A stretch of DNA of 10,818 nt from DATKMG01 sp035541995. Lineage in GTDB: Bacteria; Acidobacteriota; Terriglobia; Versatilivoradales; Versatilivoraceae. The position numbers were made by a program, and so were the translations under genes. The stretch's first letter is position 1; each line of letters starts with the position of its first letter. The notes below the pieces were generated by a model that worked only from the letters and a program-made list of their open reading frames with translations, was not told the DNA's origin and made no database searches. This document shows, piece after piece, positions 1 to 7,438 of this stretch. The stretch is from positions 1 through 10,818 of the forward strand of contig DATKMG010000165.1 of the NCBI GenBank assembly GCA_035541995.1, in the 5' to 3' direction.

Positions 1-425
1 CCCTGGAAACGGGCAGCTTGACTTTTGACCTGCCGCAGTCAAGAGGGGACACCTTCTTTACTCCTGACTATTTGATCTCAACCGATAGCAAACCGAGTGG
101 CTTTCCTTCCTCTTCCAAAGGAGAAGTAAGCCTGGAATCTAACGGAGAGATCTGCATTCGGTCGCTGGCTGGCAACCTTCGAATCGCGACTCAAAACGGG
201 TCGCATGCCTTCAACCTGTACCCTGGGGCTAGTGTCCGTTTGTCTCCTGATCGAGTCGGAAGCGAGGTGGTATTCCTAAAGGAGAGCTGTTCCTGCACTC
301 AGTACCCTAAACTGAGCGATGCCCTGCTGAGCTTTCGTGAACCTCCAGGGAGACGAGCTTTTCTGGTCAAAGCCCGGTCTTTCTTCAGGAAGATGTCGCA
401 CATAATGACCATCGGTCTGGTTTGA
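1..425 (+). CDS. C-terminal part of an unrecognised, probably exported protein (5' truncated)
   Basis: The frame is open from the window edge through the TTG at 18 and ends at TGA 423-425, so the gene most likely begins upstream. The residues before that TTG read L-E-T-G-S, continuing smoothly into LTFDLP, which argues against the TTG being a real start. The visible part is rich in short beta-prone stretches with Gly, Ser and Asn turns (for example SLESNGEICIRSLAGNLRIA). This resembles the repetitive beta structure of FecR-like or adhesin-like secreted domains, but I recognise no diagnostic motif. A Cys-Ser-Cys pair (ESCSCTQYP) follows the beta-rich part. The tail is basic then hydrophobic (ARSFFRKMSHIMTIGLV). 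The reading frame is likely coding; the function is unknown, and FecR-like is only a guess. Confidence 0.55.
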   Translation, partial: LETGSLTFDLPQSRGDTFFTPDYLISTDSKPSGFPSSSKGEVSLESNGEICIRSLAGNLRIATQNGSHAFNLYPGASVRLSPDRVGSEVVFLKESCSCTQYPKLSDALLSFREPPGRRAFLVKARSFFRKMSHIMTIGLV

Positions 426-579
426 GCTGGTGGCGATCATGGAGTCGTCGCTCTCCAGATAACAGCCTAGCTCAGTTTGTGCTAGTATAAGCGCCCCTTG
501 ATTTCCCCAGACTGAGGTTTCATCACAACCAATTCATTCTTTAGAATGCGGAGCTTGCTTCTCCAGTAAGGACAGTCGC

Positions 580-1662
580 GTGAAGGCTGGAATCATTGGT
601 TTCCCTCTGGTTGGAAAAACGACGCTATTTAAGATTCTGACGCGGACTCACCTCAGCCCATTTAGGCCGACGGGCAGAGATGAAGCCCACATAGGCGTCG
701 CCGTTGTTAATGATACGCGTCTGGATAAACTCGCTGAGCTTTTCAACCCGAAGAAGACTACTCATGCTACTGTCGAGTACGTTGACGTAGCAGGGCTAGT
801 GAAAGGCGAATCGAAGAATGCTGCTCAGCTCGGGAACCTCAAGAACGTCGATGCATTGGTCAACGTGGTTAGGGCTTTTCAAGATCCATCGATTACGGAT
901 GCAGAGGGCGATATCAATCCTAAGCGCGACATCGCCAGCCTCGATCTGGAAGTGCTCCTCAGTGATCTCTTGGTCGCTGAAAAACGTGTGGAACGCCTGG
1001 AGAAGGACGTCCGAAAGCAAAAGAACGCAGTCCTGGAGAAGGAATTGGCATTGCTGGAGCGCTGCAAACTATGGCTGGAATCCGAGAAACCTCTTCGCTC
1101 CATGGAACTCAATGAAGACGAAAAAAAGACCATCCGCGGGTTTATGTTTCTCTCGGAAAAACCAGTGCTTCACGTCCTCAACCTCTCCGACACAGATGCC
1201 TCCAAAATTGATCGAGTCATTCCCGCCTTCGGATTGGAGGAGATACCCACCAGACCGAATGAAGCGGTCACCGCGGTTTGCGGCAAGATCGAATCGGAAT
1301 TAGCAGAGCTTGAGGGAGAAGAAGCTGAGATGTTCCTGGCCGACTATGGACTCAAAGAATCTGGCCTGAACCGCGTGATACGTGTCACTTACGATTTGTT
1401 GGGGTCAATCTCCTTCTTTACGGTAGGAGACGACGAGTGCCGGGCTTGGACCACCAAAAAAGGAACCAATGCCCTGCGAGCTGCCGGAGTCATTCACTCC
1501 GATTTTGAGCGATGCTTCATTCGGGCCGAGGTTGTCCCCTGTAGGGTCCTCATAGAGTTGAAGAGCTTGCATGCTGCTCGTGAGCGTGGCCTTTTGAAGC
1601 TGGAGGGGAAAGAGTACATCATTCAAGATGGGGATGTGGTTAACATCCGGCACAGTGCGTGA
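580..1662 (+). CDS. ychF: Divergent YchF/OBG-family P-loop NTPase with DUF933 (TGS-like) C-terminal domain
   Basis: YchF proteins are Obg-related ATPases that bind ribosomes and act in translation and stress control in the cytoplasm. The start is GTG 580, with AAGGA at 568-572 seven bases upstream. The 360 residues match the usual length of about 363. The P-loop is GFPLVGKTT (residues 7-15), where YchF normally has GLPNVGKST. The Walker B/G3 motif is DVAGLVKG (69-76). A helical coiled-coil hairpin spans about 120-170. The G4-like NLSD (201-204) stands where YchF has NxxE and loses the GTP-type NKxD, as expected for an ATPase. The DUF933/TGS domain fills about 265-358, with well-kept RAW, AAGVIHSDFE, FIRAEV, and LEGKEYIIQDGDVV. 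The switch-I region lacks the YPFCTIEPN signature, and the stretch after G3 is about four residues shorter than usual, missing the GLGN block. This is therefore either a lineage-specific YchF or a second paralog. The family call is secure; equivalence to housekeeping YchF is not. Confidence 0.9.
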   Translation: MKAGIIGFPLVGKTTLFKILTRTHLSPFRPTGRDEAHIGVAVVNDTRLDKLAELFNPKKTTHATVEYVDVAGLVKGESKNAAQLGNLKNVDALVNVVRAFQDPSITDAEGDINPKRDIASLDLEVLLSDLLVAEKRVERLEKDVRKQKNAVLEKELALLERCKLWLESEKPLRSMELNEDEKKTIRGFMFLSEKPVLHVLNLSDTDASKIDRVIPAFGLEEIPTRPNEAVTAVCGKIESELAELEGEEAEMFLADYGLKESGLNRVIRVTYDLLGSISFFTVGDDECRAWTTKKGTNALRAAGVIHSDFERCFIRAEVVPCRVLIELKSLHAARERGLLKLEGKEYIIQDGDVVNIRHSA

Positions 1663-1674
1663 ACTCTTAGGGTA

Positions 1675-1710
1675 TAAGTCATAGGAGTGAGGGAATATGG
1701 CAGGGGATAT
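1675..1710 (+). repeat. Degenerate GGGAATA-type heptad stretch, left arm of an imperfect inverted pair
   Basis: Starting 12 bases after the YchF-like stop, the sequence runs in AGGG/ATA-rich heptads (GTCATAGG, then AGGGAATA, then GGGGATA). It is the approximate reverse complement of the stretch at 1857-1890. Aligned from GTCATAGG, 18 of 23 positions match the complement of the other arm. It may be a decayed copy of a dispersed intergenic repeat. The two arms are about 150 bp apart, so a functional RNA hairpin is unlikely but not excluded. Confidence 0.45.
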
Positions 1711-1856
1711 AAGAATTCGTCACAGAGATGGTTAAGAAAGAGACGGACGGAGAACTAGGCCATCATAGATTCAAAAAGGGGCTCCGATCGCGGGCGCTAT
1801 TCGCCCTTGTGTGCCCCCGCGCTGATATCCCTTTTTCGACCTACCTTCTTCCTCAG

Positions 1857-1890
1857 TTCCCTATTCCCTATTCCCTATGACCTATCCCCT
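1857..1890 (+). repeat. Three tandem TTCCCTA heptads followed by a related variant
   Basis: Three exact copies of the 7-mer TTCCCTA occupy 1857-1863, 1864-1870 and 1871-1877, followed by TGACCTATCCCCT. The array lies just ahead of the ZIP transporter ATG at 1909. It is the inverted partner of the degenerate stretch at 1675-1710. A reading frame from TTG 1807 runs through it, but the translated segment has no transporter features, so the repeat is best read as non-coding. Confidence 0.6.
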
Positions 1891-1908
1891 GGCACCAGAC
1901 GCCTAAGC

Positions 1909-2637
1909 ATGAATCCTCTTGTCTCCAGTATCATTTTCGGGCTGGCCGCGGCATTCGCCAATCTTCTGGGCGGTTTGATCATCGTCAAGGCTCATTGGCG
2001 AAGAGAGTACCTGAAGTACTTCCTGGCATTGGGTTCTGGATTCATGCTTGCAGCTGCTTTTCTAGAAATGATTCCCTCGAGCTTCAACCTGTTTCATGCT
2101 TCGCCGGTCTTGATTCTGGGGGGTTATCTACTCGTTCACCTCTTTGAACACGGTTTTGCTCCGCACTTTCATTTTGGAGAGGAAGTACACAGGGCAGAGA
2201 TGTTGGACCCCAGGGTAGGTTTCTCGGCGCTGCTCGGTTTGGTATCACACACCTTTTTCGATGGGGTGACCATCGCCTCCGGTTTCATCCTCTCATATCA
2301 GCTAGGGATCATTCTGTTCCTAGCGGTGATCTTACACAAATTGCCTGAGGGGTTTACGGTTTCCTCCATCATGATGGCTTCGGGTCGCAGTAAAGCGTTT
2401 TCGCTTGCTGCAGCGGGACTGTTGGGTCTGGCAACCATGGCGGGAGTCTTCACTATGGGACTGATCAAAGGGCTGATCCCCTATGGACTGCCGCTTTCGG
2501 CCGGGGTGACCATTTACGTGGCCGCCTCCGACCTGATGCCGGAAGTGAATGAAGAACCGGGGGTGAAGTTATCTTTCTTCGTTTTTGGCGGAGTTCTGCT
2601 TTTTGTCGTGACCCGTGCGCTGTTGGAATTCCTCTGA
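1909..2637 (+). CDS. ZIP-family divalent metal transporter
   Basis: ZIP proteins carry Zn2+ or other divalent metals (Fe2+, Mn2+, Cd2+) into the cytoplasm across the inner membrane. I chose ATG 1909 (242 residues) because the frame upstream to TTG 1807 translates the intergenic heptad repeat and adds a segment unlike any ZIP N-terminus. No clear Shine-Dalgarno precedes ATG 1909. About eight hydrophobic segments are visible, near residues 5-25, 36-56, 66-82, 103-127, 130-155, 162-185, 190-210 and 221-241. The TM4 metal motif is HTFFDG (His114, Asp118) and the TM5 motif is HKLPEG (His143, Glu147), the paired HxxxD/HxxxE sites of the family. SDLMPE (about 207-212) matches the conserved TM7 acidic patch. 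The loop after TM3 is His-rich (His77, 81, 86, 88, 94), as in many ZIP proteins. It appears to be a single-gene unit; I saw no Zur or Fur box. Confidence 0.9.
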   Translation: MNPLVSSIIFGLAAAFANLLGGLIIVKAHWRREYLKYFLALGSGFMLAAAFLEMIPSSFNLFHASPVLILGGYLLVHLFEHGFAPHFHFGEEVHRAEMLDPRVGFSALLGLVSHTFFDGVTIASGFILSYQLGIILFLAVILHKLPEGFTVSSIMMASGRSKAFSLAAAGLLGLATMAGVFTMGLIKGLIPYGLPLSAGVTIYVAASDLMPEVNEEPGVKLSFFVFGGVLLFVVTRALLEFL

Positions 2638-2641
2638 GTAA

Positions 2642-2664
2642 GATGCGTGAGTGCAGAACGCATC
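2642..2664 (+). terminator. Possible terminator hairpin just after the ZIP gene
   Basis: GATGCGT (2642-2648) and ACGCATC (2658-2664) form a perfect 7-bp stem with a 9-base loop, starting five bases after the ZIP stop codon. Position favours a role at the transcript end. There is no T-run after the stem, so it is not a canonical intrinsic terminator; it could instead protect the 3' end. Confidence 0.35.
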
Positions 2665-2700
2665 GCTCGTCTCTGATAATGCGGATTGATGAAGGTCTTG

Positions 2701-2737
2701 TGAATCCTGCCCAGCAGCCGGCAGGTCCCGCGATTCA
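2701..2737 (+). other. Hairpin in the leader of the GH18 gene
   Basis: CCTGCC (2706-2711) pairs with GGCAGG (2720-2725) around an 8-base loop. An outer pair, TGAATC (2701-2706) and GATTCA (2732-2737), could extend it across an internal bulge, sharing base 2706. The structure sits 32 bases before the chitinase ATG and about 18 bases before its Shine-Dalgarno. No T-run follows. It may be a leader structure or a chance fold. Confidence 0.3.
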
Positions 2738-2768
2738 ACATTGACTGCCAATTCTAAGGAGCCTGTAA

Positions 2769-3902
2769 ATGAGAAGAAACCTGTTCCTGCTGTGCTTTTG
2801 TGTTTGGGTTTACGCCCTCGGCTCGCTCACTCCGACCTTGGCCAAGGAATCGTCTAAGGTCATCATTGCATATATCTTCGTAAGAGACCGAGTCATACAG
2901 CCCGAGGAAATTGCGGCCGATCAGCTCACACACATCAACTATGCATTTGCTAACATTAAGGATGGAATAATCGTTGAAGGTTTTAAGAACGACGCTGAAA
3001 ACTATCGGGTCCTCAACAGCATCAAAGTGCGGAACCCGCGCTTGAAGGTCCTGGTTTCGGTGGGAGGGTGGACTTGGTCCGGAGGGTTCTCCGATATGAC
3101 ACTGATCCGCGAAAGCCGTCGGAAGTTTATCGAAAGTTCTGTCGAGTTCATCCGAAATCATCAACTCGATGGCATCGACATCGACTGGGAATATCCAGGT
3201 CTCCCCGGCTACGGGAATCCGCACCGGCCAGCAGACAAGCAGAACTTCACCGCCCTACTGAGAGAGCTGCGTGTCCGGCTGAATCAGGAGGGGAAGAAGT
3301 TGGGCCGTCACCTCTCCATTTCCATTGCCACAGGCGCTTCGCAGGATTTCCTTGACCATACTGAGATGGATAAGGTCCAGCGCTACGTAGACACGGTCAA
3401 CCTCATGACCTACGATTTCTATGAGGCGGGTTCTGATCCGACCACCGGCCATCACGCCTGTCTCTACACGAACCCCTCTGATCCTAAGAAAGTATCTGCC
3501 GATTCCTCGGTAAAAGACTACCTTCAAGCCCATATCTCTTCCAAGAAGATCGTCCTGGGAGTTCCTTTCTACGGGCATGCCTGGGGAGAAGTCGAGTCTT
3601 TAAACAATGGCCTCTTTCAAGTCGGGAAAGAGACGAAGATCCATGCTTCTTACCAGGAGATTGCTGAGAATTATTCAAACAAGAATGGCTACGTCCGCTA
3701 CTGGGACAGTCAAGCCTCGGCTCCCTATTTGTGGAACGAAGCAAGCCGAACCTTCATCTCTTACGAGGATACTGAATCCCTTGGCCTCAAATGCAAGTAC
3801 GTCCGTCAACACAATTTGAAGGGTATCATGTTCTGGGAGTATTCTGGGGACCACCGTGGAGAGCTCCTTGGTGCTATCAACAAAGGGCTTCGTGGAGATT
3901 AG
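2769..3902 (+). CDS. Secreted GH18 chitinase-like glycoside hydrolase
   Basis: GH18 enzymes cleave beta-1,4 bonds of chitin and related GlcNAc polymers by substrate-assisted catalysis with retention. ATG 2769 follows TAAGGAG (2755-2761) at good spacing. The 377-residue product starts with a Sec signal peptide: MRR, a hydrophobic stretch, and a likely cut after TPTLA near residue 25. It should therefore act outside the inner membrane. The TIM barrel shows the strand-3 SVGGW motif (97-101). The catalytic motif DGIDIDWE is at 134-141, with Asp137, Asp139 and acid Glu141 all present. The strand-6 M-x-Y-D motif is at Met213, Tyr215 and Asp216, and the final-strand FWEY is near 355-358, whose Trp normally floors the -1 subsite. 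The stretch about 270-335 looks like the small alpha+beta insertion of subfamily A chitinases. There is no carbohydrate-binding module or anchor. Substrate could be chitin oligomers or other GlcNAc glycans. It stands alone, 131 bp after the ZIP gene. Confidence 0.93.
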   Translation: MRRNLFLLCFCVWVYALGSLTPTLAKESSKVIIAYIFVRDRVIQPEEIAADQLTHINYAFANIKDGIIVEGFKNDAENYRVLNSIKVRNPRLKVLVSVGGWTWSGGFSDMTLIRESRRKFIESSVEFIRNHQLDGIDIDWEYPGLPGYGNPHRPADKQNFTALLRELRVRLNQEGKKLGRHLSISIATGASQDFLDHTEMDKVQRYVDTVNLMTYDFYEAGSDPTTGHHACLYTNPSDPKKVSADSSVKDYLQAHISSKKIVLGVPFYGHAWGEVESLNNGLFQVGKETKIHASYQEIAENYSNKNGYVRYWDSQASAPYLWNEASRTFISYEDTESLGLKCKYVRQHNLKGIMFWEYSGDHRGELLGAINKGLRGD

Positions 3903-4216
3903 GACCAATGGTCACGAGCATTCAGTAGTTCACCAACGATTCACGGCGTAGTCCGCCTTCTTCTGCCGCAGTCAGGGTATTTTCTGCCGAGACACGATTG
4001 ACACCTTCCTTACCTAATTACCGGATGTATGTGAAATTAACCTGGCACTCCAGTCTTTGATGCCGCGAGAAATACTAAGGGTTGCCACGGGTATTGTCCG
4101 CACAACAGCCACACCAAATGCAGGGTCGAGGCAACCGAATTGCCCGTGAAATGATCCAATCTACTCATGACAGCTAGAGAATCTCAAGGCACTGCCTGAT
4201 CGAAACAGGGAGACCC
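3903..4216. other. 314-bp intergenic gap upstream of the beta-barrel gene
   Basis: No convincing gene is seen here. The gap contains two copies of TTCTGCCG 21 bp apart (3961-3968 and 3982-3989), then a consensus TTGACA hexamer (3998-4003) with no good -10 at 16-18 bp. It also contains GGTTGCC (4080-4086) and GGCAACC (4130-4136), a 7-bp inverted pair with a possible second pairing of ACGGG and CCCGT. A clear GGGAG Shine-Dalgarno for the next gene lies at 4208-4212. Regulatory content is plausible but unproven. Confidence 0.5.
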
Positions 4217-4762
4217 ATGTTGAAAAGAGTGCTCAGCGCTCTAATTTCCTTGCTGTTTCCATGGAGTACATTGAACTTGTATGCTCAATCGGATCTGCCT
4301 CGCTTTGAGACGGCCGGGCAGTTTGCCCTAATGAGCACCGGCTATAGAAATGCGGGCGTAGGTGGGCGCTTCAGTTACAATGCATCAGAATACCTGTCCT
4401 TTGACTCAGAAGCGGATTATTTTCCGCAGGATAAGTATGCCGAAGGCAAGAAGACTCTGGGTCTCTTTGGCGTCAAGATTGGGCCACGCACAGAAAACGC
4501 AGGGTTTTTTACAATAATTCGTCCAGGGTTTGTCAAATTCAGTAATGAATTCATCGGCGGTTCCACCTGCGATCCCCTGACCCCGACAGCTGCTTGTTTT
4601 GGCTCTCAGACTCACTTTGCGTTTGACATCGGTGGAGGATTTGAGTACTTCCCAACTCGCCATACTGTTTTCCGCTTCGACATCGGGAACCTGATAATCC
4701 GCCTACCAGGACAAACTACCAACAATCTGTTGATGAATGTTGGCTTCGGGATCCGGTTCTGA
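4217..4762 (+). CDS. Small outer-membrane beta-barrel protein, function unknown
   Basis: ATG 4217 is preceded by GGGAG (4208-4212). The 181-residue product has a Sec signal: MLKR, a hydrophobic core to about residue 19, and a likely cut after LYA (residue 23). The mature part is made of alternating short strands rich in Gly and aromatic residues (YRNAGVGGRFSYN, LGLFGVKIGP, FTIIRPGFVKF, FAFDIGGGFEYFP, VFRFDIGNLIIRL). It ends NVGFGIRF, with the terminal Phe typical of BAM-recognised barrels. The mature size of about 158 residues suits an eight-strand barrel of the OmpA/OmpW-like size class. Cys118 and Cys127 flank a short Pro/Thr-rich stretch, probably an external loop closed by a disulfide. 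I cannot assign a substrate or named family. It faces the convergent ADOP gene, whose stop lies 58 bp away, and seems to be its own unit. Confidence 0.8.
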   Translation: MLKRVLSALISLLFPWSTLNLYAQSDLPRFETAGQFALMSTGYRNAGVGGRFSYNASEYLSFDSEADYFPQDKYAEGKKTLGLFGVKIGPRTENAGFFTIIRPGFVKFSNEFIGGSTCDPLTPTAACFGSQTHFAFDIGGGFEYFPTRHTVFRFDIGNLIIRLPGQTTNNLLMNVGFGIRF

Positions 4763-4820
4763 ACATCAGTTTTCGATGTCGGTCTCCTCTTAAGCTATGG
4801 AAAGGTAGCCAAAGGGTATC

Positions 4821-7265
4821 TCACTCACCTCGCAACAGCGGTATGGGGTCTACCCGGGCCGCGCGGCGGGCGGGGATATAGCAGGCCGTCAATCCAACCA
4901 TAATCAGGAAGCCACACGCCGCCACGTAAATCAACGGGTCACGCGGCTGTACTCCCACCAGGAAGGCTGCCAAGTGGCGGCTTAAGAATGCCGCAATGGA
5001 AATGCCGATAATGACTCCCACCAGCATGAGACGAGAACCATCCAGAGCAATCAATCTTAAGATTGTCAGAGGAGACGCACCCAGGGACATCCGGATGCTG
5101 ATTTCGCTCAGGCGCCGGGAAACCGCCCAGCTCAAGACGCTGTAGATGCCGAGGCATGCCAACAATAGAGATACGAGTCCCAAAGCTGTCAGCAAAGTGG
5201 CCAGAATCCGTTGGGCGAAATAATTGGCATCCAAGACATCCAGCAAAGGCATGGCGGCTGAAATACTAACGCGCGGGTCAATGGACCGAATCTCTTTCTG
5301 AATGGCAGCCAGCAAGCTCGGGGAATCGTAACGGCTGCGTACATGCAAAACCATGTTCGATTGATAATTCTGTTCAAAGTCGAAGTATATGAATGGCTGT
5401 GGCGACTCTTTCAGAGTGTGGTACTTCCCATCTTTTGCAATTCCTACGACCGTGTAAAAATTGTGTTCGAACTTGATCCGTCTGCCCAAAGGCGTTGTCC
5501 CCGGCCAAAAGCGTCTGGCCATGGTTTGGTTGACAATTACGACTTTAACCGACTGCAGGGAATCGGAAAGCTGGAAGGAGCGTCCTTCGACAAGCGGGAT
5601 TCGCATGGTCTCAAAATAATTGTGTGTAGCACTCATATTGCGGATGCCCATGTCCTCTCCGGACCGAGGCTGGTAACCTTCTACTTCAATGTCCCACTGA
5701 CCCGTGTCGTCAAAACCCAAGGGAACATAACTGGACAGGCTGACCCCTTCGACACCCGGCAGTTCCTGCAGTTTCTCCAATAACCGACGGTAAAAAGATC
5801 TTCCTTGATCTTCATCGTATCCGCTCGGGGTCATCTGTAACCCGGCCACAAGAACGTGATCAGGATCGAATCCGGGATTAATCTCCAAGACTTTCTTGAA
5901 GCTTTTGCAGCACAAACCTGCCCCAATCAATACGAGGACTGCCAGGACAGTTTCGGCCACAACCAGCAGGTTGCTAAGCCGGTGAGATCCGCCAGACCCC
6001 GAAGAGTAACGACCCCCTTCTTTGAGGGTAGAATTCAGATCGGTCTTGACACATTGCAGCGCTGGTATCAAACCGAAACCAATGCCGGTCAACAGTGTGA
6101 TCGATAGCGCAAAAACCAGCACTTGCCAATTCACTTCCATCAAGGCACTCAGGTCGATCGGGAGGTAAGTTTTGGGGGTGAAGAAAGAAAGAAGATCCAC
6201 TCCCCAAATTGAGAGGATGATCCCCAGAATTCCCCCTAAAACGGCCAGCAGAAGGCTTTCTGCCAGGAATTGACGGATTAGCCTGATTCTTCCCGAGCCC
6301 ATCGTCAACCGGATGGCAACTTCTTTCTTCCGGCCTGCAGATTGTGCCAGCAGTAAATTGGCGATGTTGGCGACAATGATCACCAGCAGCAACGAAGACG
6401 AGATCAACAGTACATAGAAAAGGGAAAGGAACGCTCCCTGAGCGCCATAAGGGCATTGAAGGATGGAGAGCAGCTTCATCCCGCAGTTCTTATTGGTGTT
6501 AGGGTAAGCAGTTTCCAGTTGGCGCGATATGGCGCGAGTCGCGGCTTGGGCCTGGGCCAGCGTGACTCCGGGCTGCAGGCGAGCCAGGACTTCATACGAA
6601 CGGTCCCATCGATCCTCCAGGGAACCGCTCAAATCAAGGAGATGGGCCATAGGCACCGTCAGCCATAGATCCTGGCTAAGACCGTTAGTGGTTCCCTTAA
6701 ACTGGGCCGGCATGACACCCACCACCGTGAAACTGATCCGATTTAGTTGGATGACCCTGCCGAGTACCTTGGGATCGGAATCGAACTGCCTCCTCCATAA
6801 TTTGTGGCTCAAGATCACAGCCGGTGATTTTTCGGAGGATTCTTCTTCAGGCAGAAAGGGGCGTCCCAGTTGAGGCTTCACTCCTAGAAAGGCAAAGAGC
6901 CCTGGTGCCACAGGCTGGACCCAAATCCACGTACTTTGACCCTGGACTTCCATATTCACCAAGTTCTGGTTATGCACCCCGGCAACCCCCGCAAAGACGT
7001 CCCTGTGGGCAGCCAAGTCCCTGAAGTCAGGAATGGAAACGGTATTCCCATCCTGTCCAGTCGGATTACCCTGAACCACAACCACTAATCGATTGGCGTC
7101 AGCCACTCCGGGTATGGGATGGAAGAAAATAGAGGCAATCCAGCTGAAGATGATGGTATTAGCACTTATTCCCACCGCCAAAGTAATGATGACTGTAACC
7201 GCGAGTCCTGGCGTCTTCCGCAAGAGTCGTGCTCCATAACGAATGTCTTGCCAAAATGAGTGCAT
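4821..7265 (-). CDS. ADOP-type duplicated MacB/FtsX ABC permease
   Basis: ADOP proteins (acidobacterial duplicated orphan permeases) resemble two MacB permeases fused in one chain and usually lack an adjacent ATPase gene; their substrates are unknown. I chose ATG at 7265, giving MHSFWQDIRYGARLLRKTPG, because GGAAGGA (7278-7272) lies six bases upstream. The in-frame TTG at 7280 would bury that site. The 814 residues contain a first TM (about 21-43), a periplasmic MacB core (about 44-275), and FtsX helices near 281-307, 333-358 and 382-404. A second copy follows, with a TM at about 432-451, a core to about 680, and helices near 684-712, 736-762 and 776-796. The motifs KKEVAIRLTMGSG (about 313-325) and SEISIRMSLGAS (about 720-731) show the duplication. 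The end YIPARRAARVDPIPLLRGE is the family signature. No ATPase or PadR-type regulator gene is in the window. The transported substrate cannot be told from sequence. Confidence 0.95.
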   Translation of the reverse strand: MHSFWQDIRYGARLLRKTPGLAVTVIITLAVGISANTIIFSWIASIFFHPIPGVADANRLVVVVQGNPTGQDGNTVSIPDFRDLAAHRDVFAGVAGVHNQNLVNMEVQGQSTWIWVQPVAPGLFAFLGVKPQLGRPFLPEEESSEKSPAVILSHKLWRRQFDSDPKVLGRVIQLNRISFTVVGVMPAQFKGTTNGLSQDLWLTVPMAHLLDLSGSLEDRWDRSYEVLARLQPGVTLAQAQAATRAISRQLETAYPNTNKNCGMKLLSILQCPYGAQGAFLSLFYVLLISSSLLLVIIVANIANLLLAQSAGRKKEVAIRLTMGSGRIRLIRQFLAESLLLAVLGGILGIILSIWGVDLLSFFTPKTYLPIDLSALMEVNWQVLVFALSITLLTGIGFGLIPALQCVKTDLNSTLKEGGRYSSGSGGSHRLSNLLVVAETVLAVLVLIGAGLCCKSFKKVLEINPGFDPDHVLVAGLQMTPSGYDEDQGRSFYRRLLEKLQELPGVEGVSLSSYVPLGFDDTGQWDIEVEGYQPRSGEDMGIRNMSATHNYFETMRIPLVEGRSFQLSDSLQSVKVVIVNQTMARRFWPGTTPLGRRIKFEHNFYTVVGIAKDGKYHTLKESPQPFIYFDFEQNYQSNMVLHVRSRYDSPSLLAAIQKEIRSIDPRVSISAAMPLLDVLDANYFAQRILATLLTALGLVSLLLACLGIYSVLSWAVSRRLSEISIRMSLGASPLTILRLIALDGSRLMLVGVIIGISIAAFLSRHLAAFLVGVQPRDPLIYVAACGFLIMVGLTACYIPARRAARVDPIPLLRGE

Positions 7266-7271
7266 GGATAA

Positions 7272-7278
7272 TCCTTCC
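7272..7278 (-). promoter_or_regulatory. Shine-Dalgarno site that fixes the ADOP start
   Basis: GGAAGGA on the minus strand is followed by six bases and then ATG at 7265. It lies inside the alternative longer reading frame from TTG 7280, which makes that upstream start unlikely. Confidence 0.75.
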
Positions 7279-7438
7279 AATCAGCGGCTTTCAGGCGTTC
7301 TACCGACATCGAGTTTGGCAACTCATATGCCAACCGCGAGAAATTGCTAAGCTATTGAATTTCAAAGGCTCACTTTCATAATGTAGTCGACCTGAATTGG
7401 GCACATCCTTCACTCTTGTCCGCTTCTGGGATTTGAGT

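Noticed and set aside
460..488. Extended -10-like TGC-TAGTAT (480-488) upstream of the YchF-like gene
   Set aside because: The -35 position 17 bp upstream reads TAACAG, a poor match, and a single -10-like hexamer is common by chance.
818..1303. A 161-codon plus-strand frame inside the YchF-like gene
   Set aside because: It is an out-of-frame shadow with a Ser/Arg/Trp-rich product and no domain, fully contained in a clear gene.
1807..1908. N-terminal extension of the ZIP transporter from TTG 1807
   Set aside because: The extension is the translation of heptad repeats and a hairpin, and the ATG at 1909 gives a normal ZIP start.
5343..5783. A 146-codon plus-strand frame inside the ADOP gene
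   Set aside because: It lies wholly antisense to the permease, and its product has no recognisable family feature.
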